This document shows positions 16,017 through 25,457 of a stretch of DNA of 64,000 bases, piece by piece; positions within the stretch are counted from its first letter, which is position 1; the number at the start of each line of letters is the position of its first letter. The notes beneath the pieces were generated by a model. That model saw only the letters and a program-made list of their open reading frames with translations, was not told where the DNA came from and ran no database searches. Source of the DNA: Desulfofundulus luciae (GTDB taxonomy: Bacteria; Bacillota; Desulfotomaculia; Desulfotomaculales; Desulfovirgulaceae). A program made the position numbers and the translations under genes. The stretch is from assembly GCF_030813795.1 (NCBI RefSeq), contig NZ_JAUSUX010000002.1, positions 124,001-188,000 on the forward strand, given 5' to 3'.

Positions 16017-17405
16017 ATGTCTGTCGGTCCATTGCCGGCTTCCCAGGCCCAGCCGCGGGGATTTACCCGCTGGCTGACGGGTATGGCCGAACGCTATGTG
16101 CCCGATTCCTACGTAATTGTCTTAATCCTTACCTTTGTCACCTTTATCCTGGGTTTGCTATTAACCAATTCAACGCCACTGGATCTGGTGGCTGACTGGG
16201 GCAAGGGGTTCTGGGTACTGCTGGAATTTGCCATGCAGATGACCCTGATTGTGGTTACCGGTTACGCCCTGGCCACCACTCCCTTTGTTAACCGTGTGCT
16301 GGTGCGCATGGCCGGCGTTCCCCGCACCGCTTCCGGTGTATACGTTTACGCCGTGGTGATTACTTTTATTGCCTATTACATCAACTGGGGATTCGGATTG
16401 ATTTTCAGCGCCCTTTTTGCCCGGGAACTGGCCCGCCAGGCCAGTAAAAACGGGGTTAAGGCAGACTACAAGCTGATTGTGGCGGCAGCCTATGCCACCT
16501 TTATCATCTGGCATGTGGGCCTTTCCGGTTCGGTGCCCCTGCTGGTGGCCACCAGCAACCATTTCATGGTGAAGGAAATGGGGGTTATTCCTGTTTCCCA
16601 GACCCTTTTTGTCCCCTATACCATTATCACCATGCTCCTGGTGGTGCTGGTTACTGTATTTCTTTTCTGGAAGGTGCTCCCACCAAAGGAAAATCAGGTT
16701 GTCACCATGGAAGAGGTTGACCCGGAAGCCATGCAGGAGCAAAATGTGGTGGAGGCGGTCCGGACCACCGGCCCGGTGACGCCGGCGGATCGCTTGATGT
16801 ATTCGGGGATTCTGTCGTATATTATGGCGGCCATGTTCCTGGTGTACCTGGGTTATCATTTCTTTGTGGCCAAGAAGTGCCTGGATATTAACCTGGTCAA
16901 CTTTATATTTCTGATGCTGATCATCCTCCTGCACCGCACCCCGGCCAACCTGATCCGGGCGGTCCAGAAGGCCACGCCGGCGGCCTGGGGCATCATTTTG
17001 CAGTTTCCCTTTTATGCCGGTATTTTCGGCATGATGAAATTTTCCGGTCTGGTGGAAGTTTTTGCCCAGTGGATTTTGAGCGTAACCACCGCCCAGACCT
17101 TCCCGGCCTTTGTGGCCATCCTGTCAGCCATTATGGGTTATTTCATTCCCTCCGGCGGATCCAAGTGGGCCGTGGAAGCGCCCTATATCATTGCCGCCGG
17201 GGCGCAGCTGGGGGTGCCCCACGCCAAAACGGTCATTGCCTATGCCTTTGGCAATGACTGGATCAACCTGATCCAGCCCTTTTGGGCGCTGCCCTTCCTG
17301 ACCGTGGTCAAGCTGAATTTCAGGGAAATAGTGGGCTATACCACCCTGGTTTTTGTGGTTACCGGAGTGGTGATTCTTTTAGGACTCACTTTCGTTCCAT
17401 TTTAA
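16017..17405 (+). CDS. atoE: Short-chain fatty acid / acetoacetate transporter
   Basis: A 462-residue multi-helix membrane protein of the AtoE family, importing short-chain fatty acids or acetoacetate. About ten to twelve hydrophobic segments are visible. The N-terminal RYVPDSYVIVLILTFVTF, the LINWGFGLIF-like helix and the C-terminal PSGGSKWAVEAPYI and GNDWINLIQPFWALP are characteristic. AAAGGGGG precedes the ATG. It is the first gene after a sigma-54 promoter and is followed by acetoacetate-CoA ligase, which supports acetoacetate or butyrate-type acids as substrate. Confidence 0.9.
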   Translation: MSVGPLPASQAQPRGFTRWLTGMAERYVPDSYVIVLILTFVTFILGLLLTNSTPLDLVADWGKGFWVLLEFAMQMTLIVVTGYALATTPFVNRVLVRMAGVPRTASGVYVYAVVITFIAYYINWGFGLIFSALFARELARQASKNGVKADYKLIVAAAYATFIIWHVGLSGSVPLLVATSNHFMVKEMGVIPVSQTLFVPYTIITMLLVVLVTVFLFWKVLPPKENQVVTMEEVDPEAMQEQNVVEAVRTTGPVTPADRLMYSGILSYIMAAMFLVYLGYHFFVAKKCLDINLVNFIFLMLIILLHRTPANLIRAVQKATPAAWGIILQFPFYAGIFGMMKFSGLVEVFAQWILSVTTAQTFPAFVAILSAIMGYFIPSGGSKWAVEAPYIIAAGAQLGVPHAKTVIAYAFGNDWINLIQPFWALPFLTVVKLNFREIVGYTTLVFVVTGVVILLGLTFVPF

Positions 17406-17617
17406 GCGCATGTTGCGGTGCTGCTTTCGTGCCTTCTCTGGCGGCATGTGCATACTTTCGTTGTTGAAATTAACCCTGCGGCAGGATAATTTTGCGCCAA
17501 TCGTGAATATTCAAAATCAAGGGAATAGTACGGTATCATTGGGCCCCGCCCTGGACCGCCTGTGGGGACGGGGCCTGCCGCACACTGAAAATTTTATGTT
17601 GAAGGGGGCAAACAGGC

Positions 17618-19573
<1,956 letters not shown>

Positions 19574-19620
19574 ATGCCCGGTTTCCGGGAAAATCCACCG
19601 TACGGCGGCCGCCCTGGTGG

Positions 19621-19656
19621 AAACCCCCTCCCATCCAGGGGAGGGGTTTTATTTTT
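19621..19656 (+). terminator. Terminator after the acetoacetate-CoA ligase
   Basis: AACCCCCTCCC and GGGGAGGGGTT form a G+C-rich stem followed by TTATTTTT. Confidence 0.85.
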
Positions 19657-19727
19657 CGCCGGTTTACCTGGAATGGGTTTTGGTAATTGGGGCCCGGGTG
19701 TAAAATAGCTTAGAGGTGAATTTTGTT

Positions 19728-20393
19728 TTGCGCAATTTCGGTTTTGTAAAAAACAATAAATTGCTGGGGGGCCTGTCGCTAGAGCAGCTAAAGGAATTTG
19801 CTGCCAGCTTCAAGGAGGTCAGGTTTAAGAAAAAGGAAATGGCCTTTTCCCCGGGGCGCTATTCCAGGGAGATTTTTCTGGTCACGGAGGGACGCATCAA
19901 AGTATTTCTCACCTATCCCGACGGTAAGGAGTTTATCCTGACCTTGCTGGAGCCGGGAGACATCTTCAGCGGCCACACCCGGGCATTCGGCCAGGCCCTG
20001 GAAGATTCGGTCATGCTGCTGGTGCCGCTGCACACATTCCAGAAGATGCTGGTCAAATACCCCGAGTTGACGTCCGGCCTGGTCCGGGTGCTGGGAGACG
20101 CCCTGAAGCACTCCCTGGATGTGATCGAGCGGCTGGTTTTTATGGAATCCAGGGACCGTTTGGCCAAACTGTTATATCAATGGGCGTGCACCCGGGGTAT
20201 TCCCCGGGATGGGGGCGTTCTGATGAACACCGGCCTGACCAGGGACGAACTGGCCAGCTTAATTGGGGCCACCCGGCAGACGCTGGCTACCCTAATTAAA
20301 GATTTCGAGGGCCGGCAGGTTATCAAAGTGTACGGGAGGAGCATTTTCGTGCCGGACCTGGAAGCGTTAAGGAGAATGATTTTTGAAAATTAA
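19728..20393 (+). CDS. cooA: CRP/FNR-family regulator, CooA-like CO sensor
   Basis: A cyclic-nucleotide-fold effector domain (about 20-130) and a C-terminal crp-type helix-turn-helix (TRDELASLIGATRQTLATLI). CooA binds heme and activates CO-dehydrogenase genes when CO replaces a ligand. GDIFSGHTRAF contains a His where GDMFCMH of Rhodospirillum CooA has its heme ligand His77; the neighbouring Cys is Ser here. cooS follows at once, which supports the call. TTG 19728 is taken as start because AGAGGTGA (19712-19719) overlaps the alternative GTG 19716. The N-terminal heme ligand therefore cannot be judged with certainty. Confidence 0.8.
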   Translation: MRNFGFVKNNKLLGGLSLEQLKEFAASFKEVRFKKKEMAFSPGRYSREIFLVTEGRIKVFLTYPDGKEFILTLLEPGDIFSGHTRAFGQALEDSVMLLVPLHTFQKMLVKYPELTSGLVRVLGDALKHSLDVIERLVFMESRDRLAKLLYQWACTRGIPRDGGVLMNTGLTRDELASLIGATRQTLATLIKDFEGRQVIKVYGRSIFVPDLEALRRMIFEN

Positions 20394-20397
20394 TTAA

Positions 20398-20414
20398 AAA
20401 ACGTCAAACGTTTT
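20398..20414. promoter_or_regulatory. Probable CooA operator before cooS
   Basis: AAAACGTCAAACGTTTT is a perfect 7+3+7 inverted repeat four bases after the cooA stop codon. Its centre is about 45 bases before the start predicted from the -10 box TATACT (20439-20444), the place of a class II CRP-type activator site. Binding by the adjacent CooA is inferred. Confidence 0.6.
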
Positions 20415-20479
20415 ACGGAAATCACAACCCCCCTTAGCTATACTAATAACTACTCCAATCAAGAGTAAGGGGGGTTAAA

Positions 20480-22444
20480 ATGTCTGATTTAACAGGAAAC
20501 GCTAAGACAAATTCTCTAAAGGGTGGAAGTGCCGGAGTCGACCACAGCAAAAAATCTACCGACCCCGCCGTACAGCAGATGCTGGAGAAGGCTGCACGGG
20601 AAGGGATCCAGACCGTGTGGGACCGTTATCAGGCCATGCGCCCCCTGTGCAAGTTTGGTGAGAGCGGCCTGTGCTGCCGCCACTGTTTGCAGGGGCCATG
20701 CCGCATCAACCCCTCGGGCCGTGAGCCCAGGGTGGGCATCTGCGGTGCCACTGCCGACGTAATCGTTGCCCGGGGGCTGGACCGGGCCATTGCCGCCGGG
20801 GCGGCGGGACACTCCGGCCACGCCAAACACCTGGCCCATACCCTGAAGAAGGCGGCTGAAGGCAAGGCCCCTGATTACCTGGTTAAAGACAAAGAAAAAC
20901 TGCGCTCCGTAGCCGGGCGCCTGGGCATTGCCACGGACGGCCGCCCGGAGAACGAAATCGCCCTGGATATGGCCCGGGCCGCCCTGGCGGACTTTCATGA
21001 GAAGGACACTCCGGTTGTGTGGATAACCAGTGTTCTGCCACCCGGCCGCTTCGAAATTTTTTCCAGGCACGGGCTGGTTCCCGCCGGTATTGACCACGAG
21101 ATAGCGGAGATCATGCACCGTACCTCCATGGGCTGCGACGCCGACGCGTCCAACCTGCTCCTGGGGGGCCTGCGCTGCGCCCTTGGAGATCTGGCCGGCT
21201 GCTACATGGCCACCGACCTTTCCGACATCCTCTTTGGCACGCCCTCCCCCGTGGTTACCGAGTGCAATCTCGGCGTGCTTAAGGCCGGTGCCGTTAATGT
21301 GGCCGTTCACGGGCACAATCCCGTACTGTCCGAGATAATAGTACTGGTGGCCAAAGAGATGGAAGCCGAGGCCCGGGCAGCCGGTGCCGAAGGTATTAAT
21401 GTGGTGGGTATTTGCTGCACCGGCAATGAAGTGTTGATGCGCCACGGCATCTCCCCCTGCACCCACTCGGTGAGCCAGGAGATGGCCATCATCACCGGGG
21501 CGCTGGATGCCATGGTGGTTGACTACCAGTGTATACAGCCCGCCGTGGCCACGGTTGCTGAGTGCATGGGAACAACGGTGATCACCACCATGGACATGGC
21601 GAAGATCACGGGCGCCACACATGTTAAATTCTCCGAAGAAACTGCCGTTGAAAGCGCCCGGCAAATTCTCCGCCTGGCCATTGAAAGTTTTACCCGCCGC
21701 CGGGGTAAACCGGTGGAAATCCCGGCGGTGAAAAAGAAAGTGTTTGCCGGTTTTTCCGTCGAAGCCATTTTAAATGCCCTGGGAAGGATCGATGCCGGCG
21801 ACCCGCTGAAGCCGCTGATTGATCACCTTACCGCCGGCAATATCCGGGGCATCTGCCTTTTCGCCGGGTGCAACAATGTGAAAGTTCCCCAGGATTACAA
21901 CTTCATTACCACAGCCCGCAGGCTTCTGGAGCAGGACGTTCTGGTGCTGGCCAGCGGCTGTAGTGCAGGTGCCCTCATGCGCCACGGGTTTATGGACCCG
22001 GCCAGCGTCGAGGAGCTGTGCGGCGGCGGCCTTAAAACTGTCCTGACTGCCATTGGTGAGGCCAACGGGTTGGGTGGTCCCCTGCCCCCGGTGCTTCACG
22101 TGGGTTCCTGTGTGGACAATTCCCGGGCGGCGGCCCTGGCCGCGGCGCTGGCCGTACGCCTGGGCGTGGATCTGGACAGGCTTCCGGTGGTGGCCTCGGC
22201 CGCTGAGGCAATGCACGAAAAGGCCGTTTCCATAGGCGCCTGGGCCGTGGCCCTGGGGTTGCCCACCCACGTGGGTGTTATGCTCCCGGTGGCGGGGGGT
22301 CCCCTGGTGCAGCGTATTCTTGCGGAAGAGGTTAAAGGGTTGACCGGAGGTTACTTCATTTTGGAGCCGGACCCTGAATCCGCAGCCGAAAAACTCCTGG
22401 AAGCCATCAATGAACGCCGGGCCGGCCTGGGATTGCCTTATTAG
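20480..22444 (+). CDS. cooS: Anaerobic Ni carbon monoxide dehydrogenase, catalytic subunit
   Basis: Oxidises CO to CO2 at a Ni-Fe-S C-cluster. The 654 residues are typical of monofunctional CooS. The N-terminal Cys set CKFGESGLCCRHCLQGPCRI (about residues 54-73) and GICGA bind clusters D and B. C-cluster ligands are expected in GHNPVLSE (His), DYQCIQP, FAGCNNVKVPQ, ASGCSAGALMRHG and HVGSCVDNSR. A strong ribosome binding site AAGGGGGG precedes the ATG. No cooF, cooC or Ech-type hydrogenase genes adjoin it; the nearest electron acceptors encoded are the Hdr-like proteins downstream. It has its own CooA-type promoter. Confidence 0.96.
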   Translation: MSDLTGNAKTNSLKGGSAGVDHSKKSTDPAVQQMLEKAAREGIQTVWDRYQAMRPLCKFGESGLCCRHCLQGPCRINPSGREPRVGICGATADVIVARGLDRAIAAGAAGHSGHAKHLAHTLKKAAEGKAPDYLVKDKEKLRSVAGRLGIATDGRPENEIALDMARAALADFHEKDTPVVWITSVLPPGRFEIFSRHGLVPAGIDHEIAEIMHRTSMGCDADASNLLLGGLRCALGDLAGCYMATDLSDILFGTPSPVVTECNLGVLKAGAVNVAVHGHNPVLSEIIVLVAKEMEAEARAAGAEGINVVGICCTGNEVLMRHGISPCTHSVSQEMAIITGALDAMVVDYQCIQPAVATVAECMGTTVITTMDMAKITGATHVKFSEETAVESARQILRLAIESFTRRRGKPVEIPAVKKKVFAGFSVEAILNALGRIDAGDPLKPLIDHLTAGNIRGICLFAGCNNVKVPQDYNFITTARRLLEQDVLVLASGCSAGALMRHGFMDPASVEELCGGGLKTVLTAIGEANGLGGPLPPVLHVGSCVDNSRAAALAAALAVRLGVDLDRLPVVASAAEAMHEKAVSIGAWAVALGLPTHVGVMLPVAGGPLVQRILAEEVKGLTGGYFILEPDPESAAEKLLEAINERRAGLGLPY

Positions 22445-22521
22445 AGGTCAGAAAACTGGTTTTTGCGCTGCTTTTTTCCATGCCGTCGCCGTTGCAGTTA
22501 AGATCCTGGTTTTAACTACAC

Positions 22522-22552
22522 AATCCCTCCCTTCGGGGAGGGATTATACTTG
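22522..22552 (+). terminator. Probable terminator after cooS
   Basis: AATCCCTCCC (22522-22531) pairs with GGGAGGGATT (22536-22545) around TTCG. The T-run is poor (ATACTT). Confidence 0.6.
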
Positions 22553-22695
22553 AGTCTTGCTTTTACCCCATGTTTTTGTGAAATAATGTCTAAAAATAAC
22601 GCAAGGTGCTGGTTTTGTCATGTTTTTTAAATATATTGAAAAGACGTTCATATTGGAGGTAACGCAAATTATATGCAAAAATGTGTTGCAAAGTG

Positions 22696-22746
22696 TTGCA
22701 AATCGCCCATTCCTTTGCTATAATGGCATTGCTCTATAAGTTATAG
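22696..22746 (+). promoter_or_regulatory. Promoter of the HdrED-like operon with repeats and a palindrome
   Basis: TTGCAA (22696-22701) and TATAAT (22719-22724) are 17 bases apart. GTGTTGCAAA is repeated in tandem at 22684-22693 and 22694-22703, so one copy covers the -35 box. CTATAAGTTATAG (22734-22746) lies at about +4 to +16 and is followed by GCGAAAA. These are good operator candidates; the regulator is unknown. Confidence 0.7.
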
Positions 22747-22930
22747 CGAAAACATGTAAAATAATTTTTGAAGTGATTAGAAAATATTATAGGTACAATT
22801 TTCTTGTGCTTAAAATAATAAATTGGTCAAAGGCAGGTGGCTTGCAGGTTTTGGAGCAGAATATTCAGTCTATAAGCGGTGCTTAAAATTACCTGCGCTA
22901 ATCCCATTTTCGTAGCCAAGGAGGGTAATT

Positions 22931-23593
22931 ATGGATTTCGGGCATTATTTTATTACCGGGGTTATGCCCTACGTTGCTGTTGCTTTCTTTGTTCTGGGTT
23001 TGGGGTATAAGATCGTCTACTGGTTTAAGGCCCCCATGCACCTGCACTGGGAACTGTTTCCTTACCCTCATACCGTGCCAGAGCAGCTAAAAGAAATGTT
23101 TACCGAAGTTTTTACCCTGCGCAGTCTGTATCTTTTTAACCGTAAGTTCTGGCTGCCTTCGCTTATGATGCACTGGGGTTTCTATTTTATCGTTGGTTGG
23201 CTGGTTGTTTTACTTTTGGGCTTTTCGTTTGCCCCTTACGTGGGTATGACCGGGGGGGTTTTGGTTCTTGCTGGCTCTTTCTCGCTGTTTTTACTGCGTC
23301 TTTTGGACGCCGAAGTGCGCAAAATATCGGTTCCGGTTGAATATCTAAACCTGCTTTTTATCTTCCTGCTGGCTTTCAGCAGTTTATTTAGCGGTTTTTT
23401 GACGGACTTCCAGGTCAGGTATTATTTCCTGAGTTTGCCGGCCTTTAAACCCGAGTTATCCTTTGCAGCCGATTACCTCATGCCGCTACTTTTGCTTGAG
23501 TTATTCCTGATCTACGTTCCCTTTACCCGTATGGCCCACTTTGCGGTCAAGTTCTTTACCTACCACAAGATTAAATGGGGTGAGCTTCACTGA
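22931..23593 (+). CDS. HdrE/NarI-like membrane cytochrome b-type subunit
   Basis: A 220-residue membrane protein with about five to six transmembrane helices, resembling the NarI/DsrM/HdrE group that passes electrons between the quinone pool and a cytoplasmic Fe-S partner. His residues placed to bind heme occur in HLHWELFPYPH, MMHWGFYF and RMAHFAVKFFTYHK. AAGGAGG precedes the ATG. Its last base is shared with the first base of the HdrD-like gene, so the two are translationally coupled. Confidence 0.82.
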   Translation: MDFGHYFITGVMPYVAVAFFVLGLGYKIVYWFKAPMHLHWELFPYPHTVPEQLKEMFTEVFTLRSLYLFNRKFWLPSLMMHWGFYFIVGWLVVLLLGFSFAPYVGMTGGVLVLAGSFSLFLLRLLDAEVRKISVPVEYLNLLFIFLLAFSSLFSGFLTDFQVRYYFLSLPAFKPELSFAADYLMPLLLLELFLIYVPFTRMAHFAVKFFTYHKIKWGELH

Positions 23594-24984
23594 TGTGTGC
23601 TGTAGCAGCGCAAAAAGTATTTGATGACTACCGTGTCCTTCCGGATGAAGCGTTAAAGCCGGGTGAGCCCCGGGTGGAAAAATTCCTGCAGGCCATGCGG
23701 AAGTCGCTCCAGCAAAAGGAAAACTGGACCTTCTGGTTGCCCTATATCCTTTCCCTGGATACCTGCATGAAATGCGGCACCTGTGCCGAGGTCTGCCCGG
23801 TTTACCAGGCTACAGGGCGCAAGGAGATCTACCACCCGGTTTACCGCACCGACATGCTACGGAAGATCTATAAACGTTACTTTACCCTGCCGGGGAAACT
23901 CTTTCCCTGGCTGGTAGGGGCGGAAGACCTTACGGAAGAAAAACTCAACGCCCTGGCGGAAAACGTTTACCGGTGCACCATCTGCCGCCGCTGCTCTTAC
24001 GTTTGCCCGGTGGCCATTGACAACGGGGTGATTGTGCGGGAGGCCAGGAAGATCCTTGACGCCATCGACATTGCCCCGGACGAGCTGAAGCAGAAAGGCA
24101 CCAGGCTCCAGTTACAGGCCGGCAACGCCACCGGAATGCCTACGGCAGCATTCCTGGACATGGTGGAGTTCCTCGAGGATGAAATCGAAGAGACCAGGGG
24201 GTATCGAATTAAAATACCGGTGGATAAAGAGGGCGCCGAGTACTTGCTCATGCACAATGCCGGTGATTACCTGGCCTTTGCCGAGACGGTAATGGGCGCT
24301 GCTGAAGTCATGCATGCGGCCGGTGTCGACTGGACCCTGAACTCGCCGAATACGGGGATAAACGACGCCGTCAACTACGGCGTGTTCTACAGCGACGTGG
24401 AATTTTCGGCCGTTATCAAGGCCCATGTGGAAACCGCCCGGAAATTGGGGATTAAAAAGCTGGTTGTCGGGGAGTGCGGGCATGCCTTCGAGGCGCTGAA
24501 GTACCTGATCCTGAGGCTGATCCCGCCCCAGGAGAGGCCCTTTGAAGTAATGAGCATCCTGGAGCTGGAGGACCAGTGGATCCGGGAAGGGCGCATTAAA
24601 GTTGACCCGCAGAAAAACCCGGAGCCGGTTACCTTCCATGATTCGTGCAAGCTGGGCCGCCTGGGCGGCATGTTTGAAGAGCCCCGCCGGATCTTGAAGG
24701 CCTGCTGCCCCGATTTCCGCGAGATGACGCCCAACCGGGAAATGAGCCTGTGCTGCGGCGGCGGCAGCGGCTTTGCCATCATGGAAAAGGGTGGTTTCCT
24801 GAAGTTCCGCATGGAAACCTACGGCAGGCTCAAGGCAGAGCAGCTTAAGGCCACGGGGGCCAAAGTCGTTGCCTGCGCCTGTTCCAACTGCAAGGCGCAG
24901 TTCCGGGAGATCATCAATTACCACAAGCTGCCCATGCGTTATGCCGGCGTCAGCGAATTGCTGGCCAACGCCCTGGTACGCTAA
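23593..24984 (+). CDS. HdrD-like Fe-S protein (CCG domains)
   Basis: A 463-residue protein with two [4Fe-4S] motifs, CMKCGTCAEVCP (about 58-69) and CTICRRCSYVCP (about 129-140), and two CCG-type regions. The first CCG region is degenerate (VVGECGHAFEALKY). The second is complete: DSCKLGRLGG, LCCGGGSG and ACACSNCK (about 350-440). This is the layout of HdrD, DsrK and TmcB, which reduce disulfides or persulfides with electrons from a membrane cytochrome b. With the preceding gene it forms a membrane-bound HdrED-like module, probably menaquinone-linked. The true substrate is unknown. Confidence 0.85.
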   Translation: MCAVAAQKVFDDYRVLPDEALKPGEPRVEKFLQAMRKSLQQKENWTFWLPYILSLDTCMKCGTCAEVCPVYQATGRKEIYHPVYRTDMLRKIYKRYFTLPGKLFPWLVGAEDLTEEKLNALAENVYRCTICRRCSYVCPVAIDNGVIVREARKILDAIDIAPDELKQKGTRLQLQAGNATGMPTAAFLDMVEFLEDEIEETRGYRIKIPVDKEGAEYLLMHNAGDYLAFAETVMGAAEVMHAAGVDWTLNSPNTGINDAVNYGVFYSDVEFSAVIKAHVETARKLGIKKLVVGECGHAFEALKYLILRLIPPQERPFEVMSILELEDQWIREGRIKVDPQKNPEPVTFHDSCKLGRLGGMFEEPRRILKACCPDFREMTPNREMSLCCGGGSGFAIMEKGGFLKFRMETYGRLKAEQLKATGAKVVACACSNCKAQFREIINYHKLPMRYAGVSELLANALVR

Positions 24985-25115
24985 AGGCAGGAGCGGTAAA
25001 GTAGACATCTATGACGCTTTCAGCGTCACTGCCGTTTTGCATACGGAAGCGAACGGAGCGAGCGCGTGCAAACGGCAGGCAATTGTTATTTTCAGGACAG
25101 CATAATAGATAGATT

Positions 25116-25184
25116 AAGGCCGGCTGGTGCGCCGGCCTTTGCTAATTATGAACCGGTGTGCGGTTGCAGCACGCCGGTTTTTTT
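25116..25184 (+). terminator. Tandem terminators after the HdrED-like operon
   Basis: AAGGCCGGC (25116-25124) pairs with GCCGGCCTT (25131-25139). A second hairpin (AACCGG 25151-25156 with CCGGTT 25174-25179, inner GTGC/GCAC) ends in TTTTTTT. Confidence 0.85.
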
Positions 25185-25306
25185 GGTGATATTTGAGCGC
25201 CGTGATGAGAAGGGAATTGTGGGATGTGCCGCCTAACCCTGGAGGCTTCCAATTTCTAAAATGTACATATGATAATTAATATCAGCGAAAATTTAGCGGA
25301 ATATAG

Positions 25307-25371
25307 TTGAAAACCTCTCCCCCCTCTGTTATAATGGGATTACCAATTAGTGATGGCGAAAATATCACTAA
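25307..25371 (+). promoter_or_regulatory. Promoter and operator of the Hdr/Mvh operon
   Basis: TTGAAA (25307-25312) and TATAAT (25330-25335) are 17 bases apart. TTAGTGAT (25347-25354) and ATCACTAA (25364-25371) form a perfect inverted repeat at about +5 to +30. Its spacer contains GCGAAAA (25356-25362), also present at 25285-25291 and at 22747-22753 downstream of the HdrED promoter. Shared control of the two operons is inferred. Confidence 0.7.
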
Positions 25372-25457
25372 AAATTTTGAAGACATAAGTAAATCTTATC
25401 GTTAGTTTTTCACTACCACTTAAAAGAGCTAATCCAGGTCAAGGCGGGTGTGGTCCG

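Larger units (their letters stand above)
22445..22930 (+). other. 486-base intergenic region with terminator, promoter and long leader
   Basis: It contains the hairpin after cooS (22522-22545), a sigma-A promoter (22696-22724), a palindrome just downstream of it and a leader of about 200 bases before the HdrE-like gene. The region is much more A+T-rich than its surroundings. No coding sequence or known riboswitch was recognised in the leader. Confidence 0.6.
25009..25457. other. Intergenic region with hairpins, two terminators and a promoter
   Basis: After the HdrD-like gene there are GACGCT/AGCGTC (25013-25027) and a long hairpin CTGCCGTTTTGCA (25029-25041) with TGCAAACGGCAG (25067-25078). 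Two terminator-like hairpins follow, then an A+T-rich promoter region for the six-gene operon. No gene was seen. Confidence 0.6.

Noticed and set aside
17406-17617. Second sigma-54 promoter before the acetoacetate-CoA ligase
   Set aside because: The best GG...GC match has only eight bases between the doublets; ten are needed.
25009-25110. CRISPR or IS end near the hairpins after the HdrD-like gene
   Set aside because: The repeats are single inverted pairs without spacers, transposase or target duplication.
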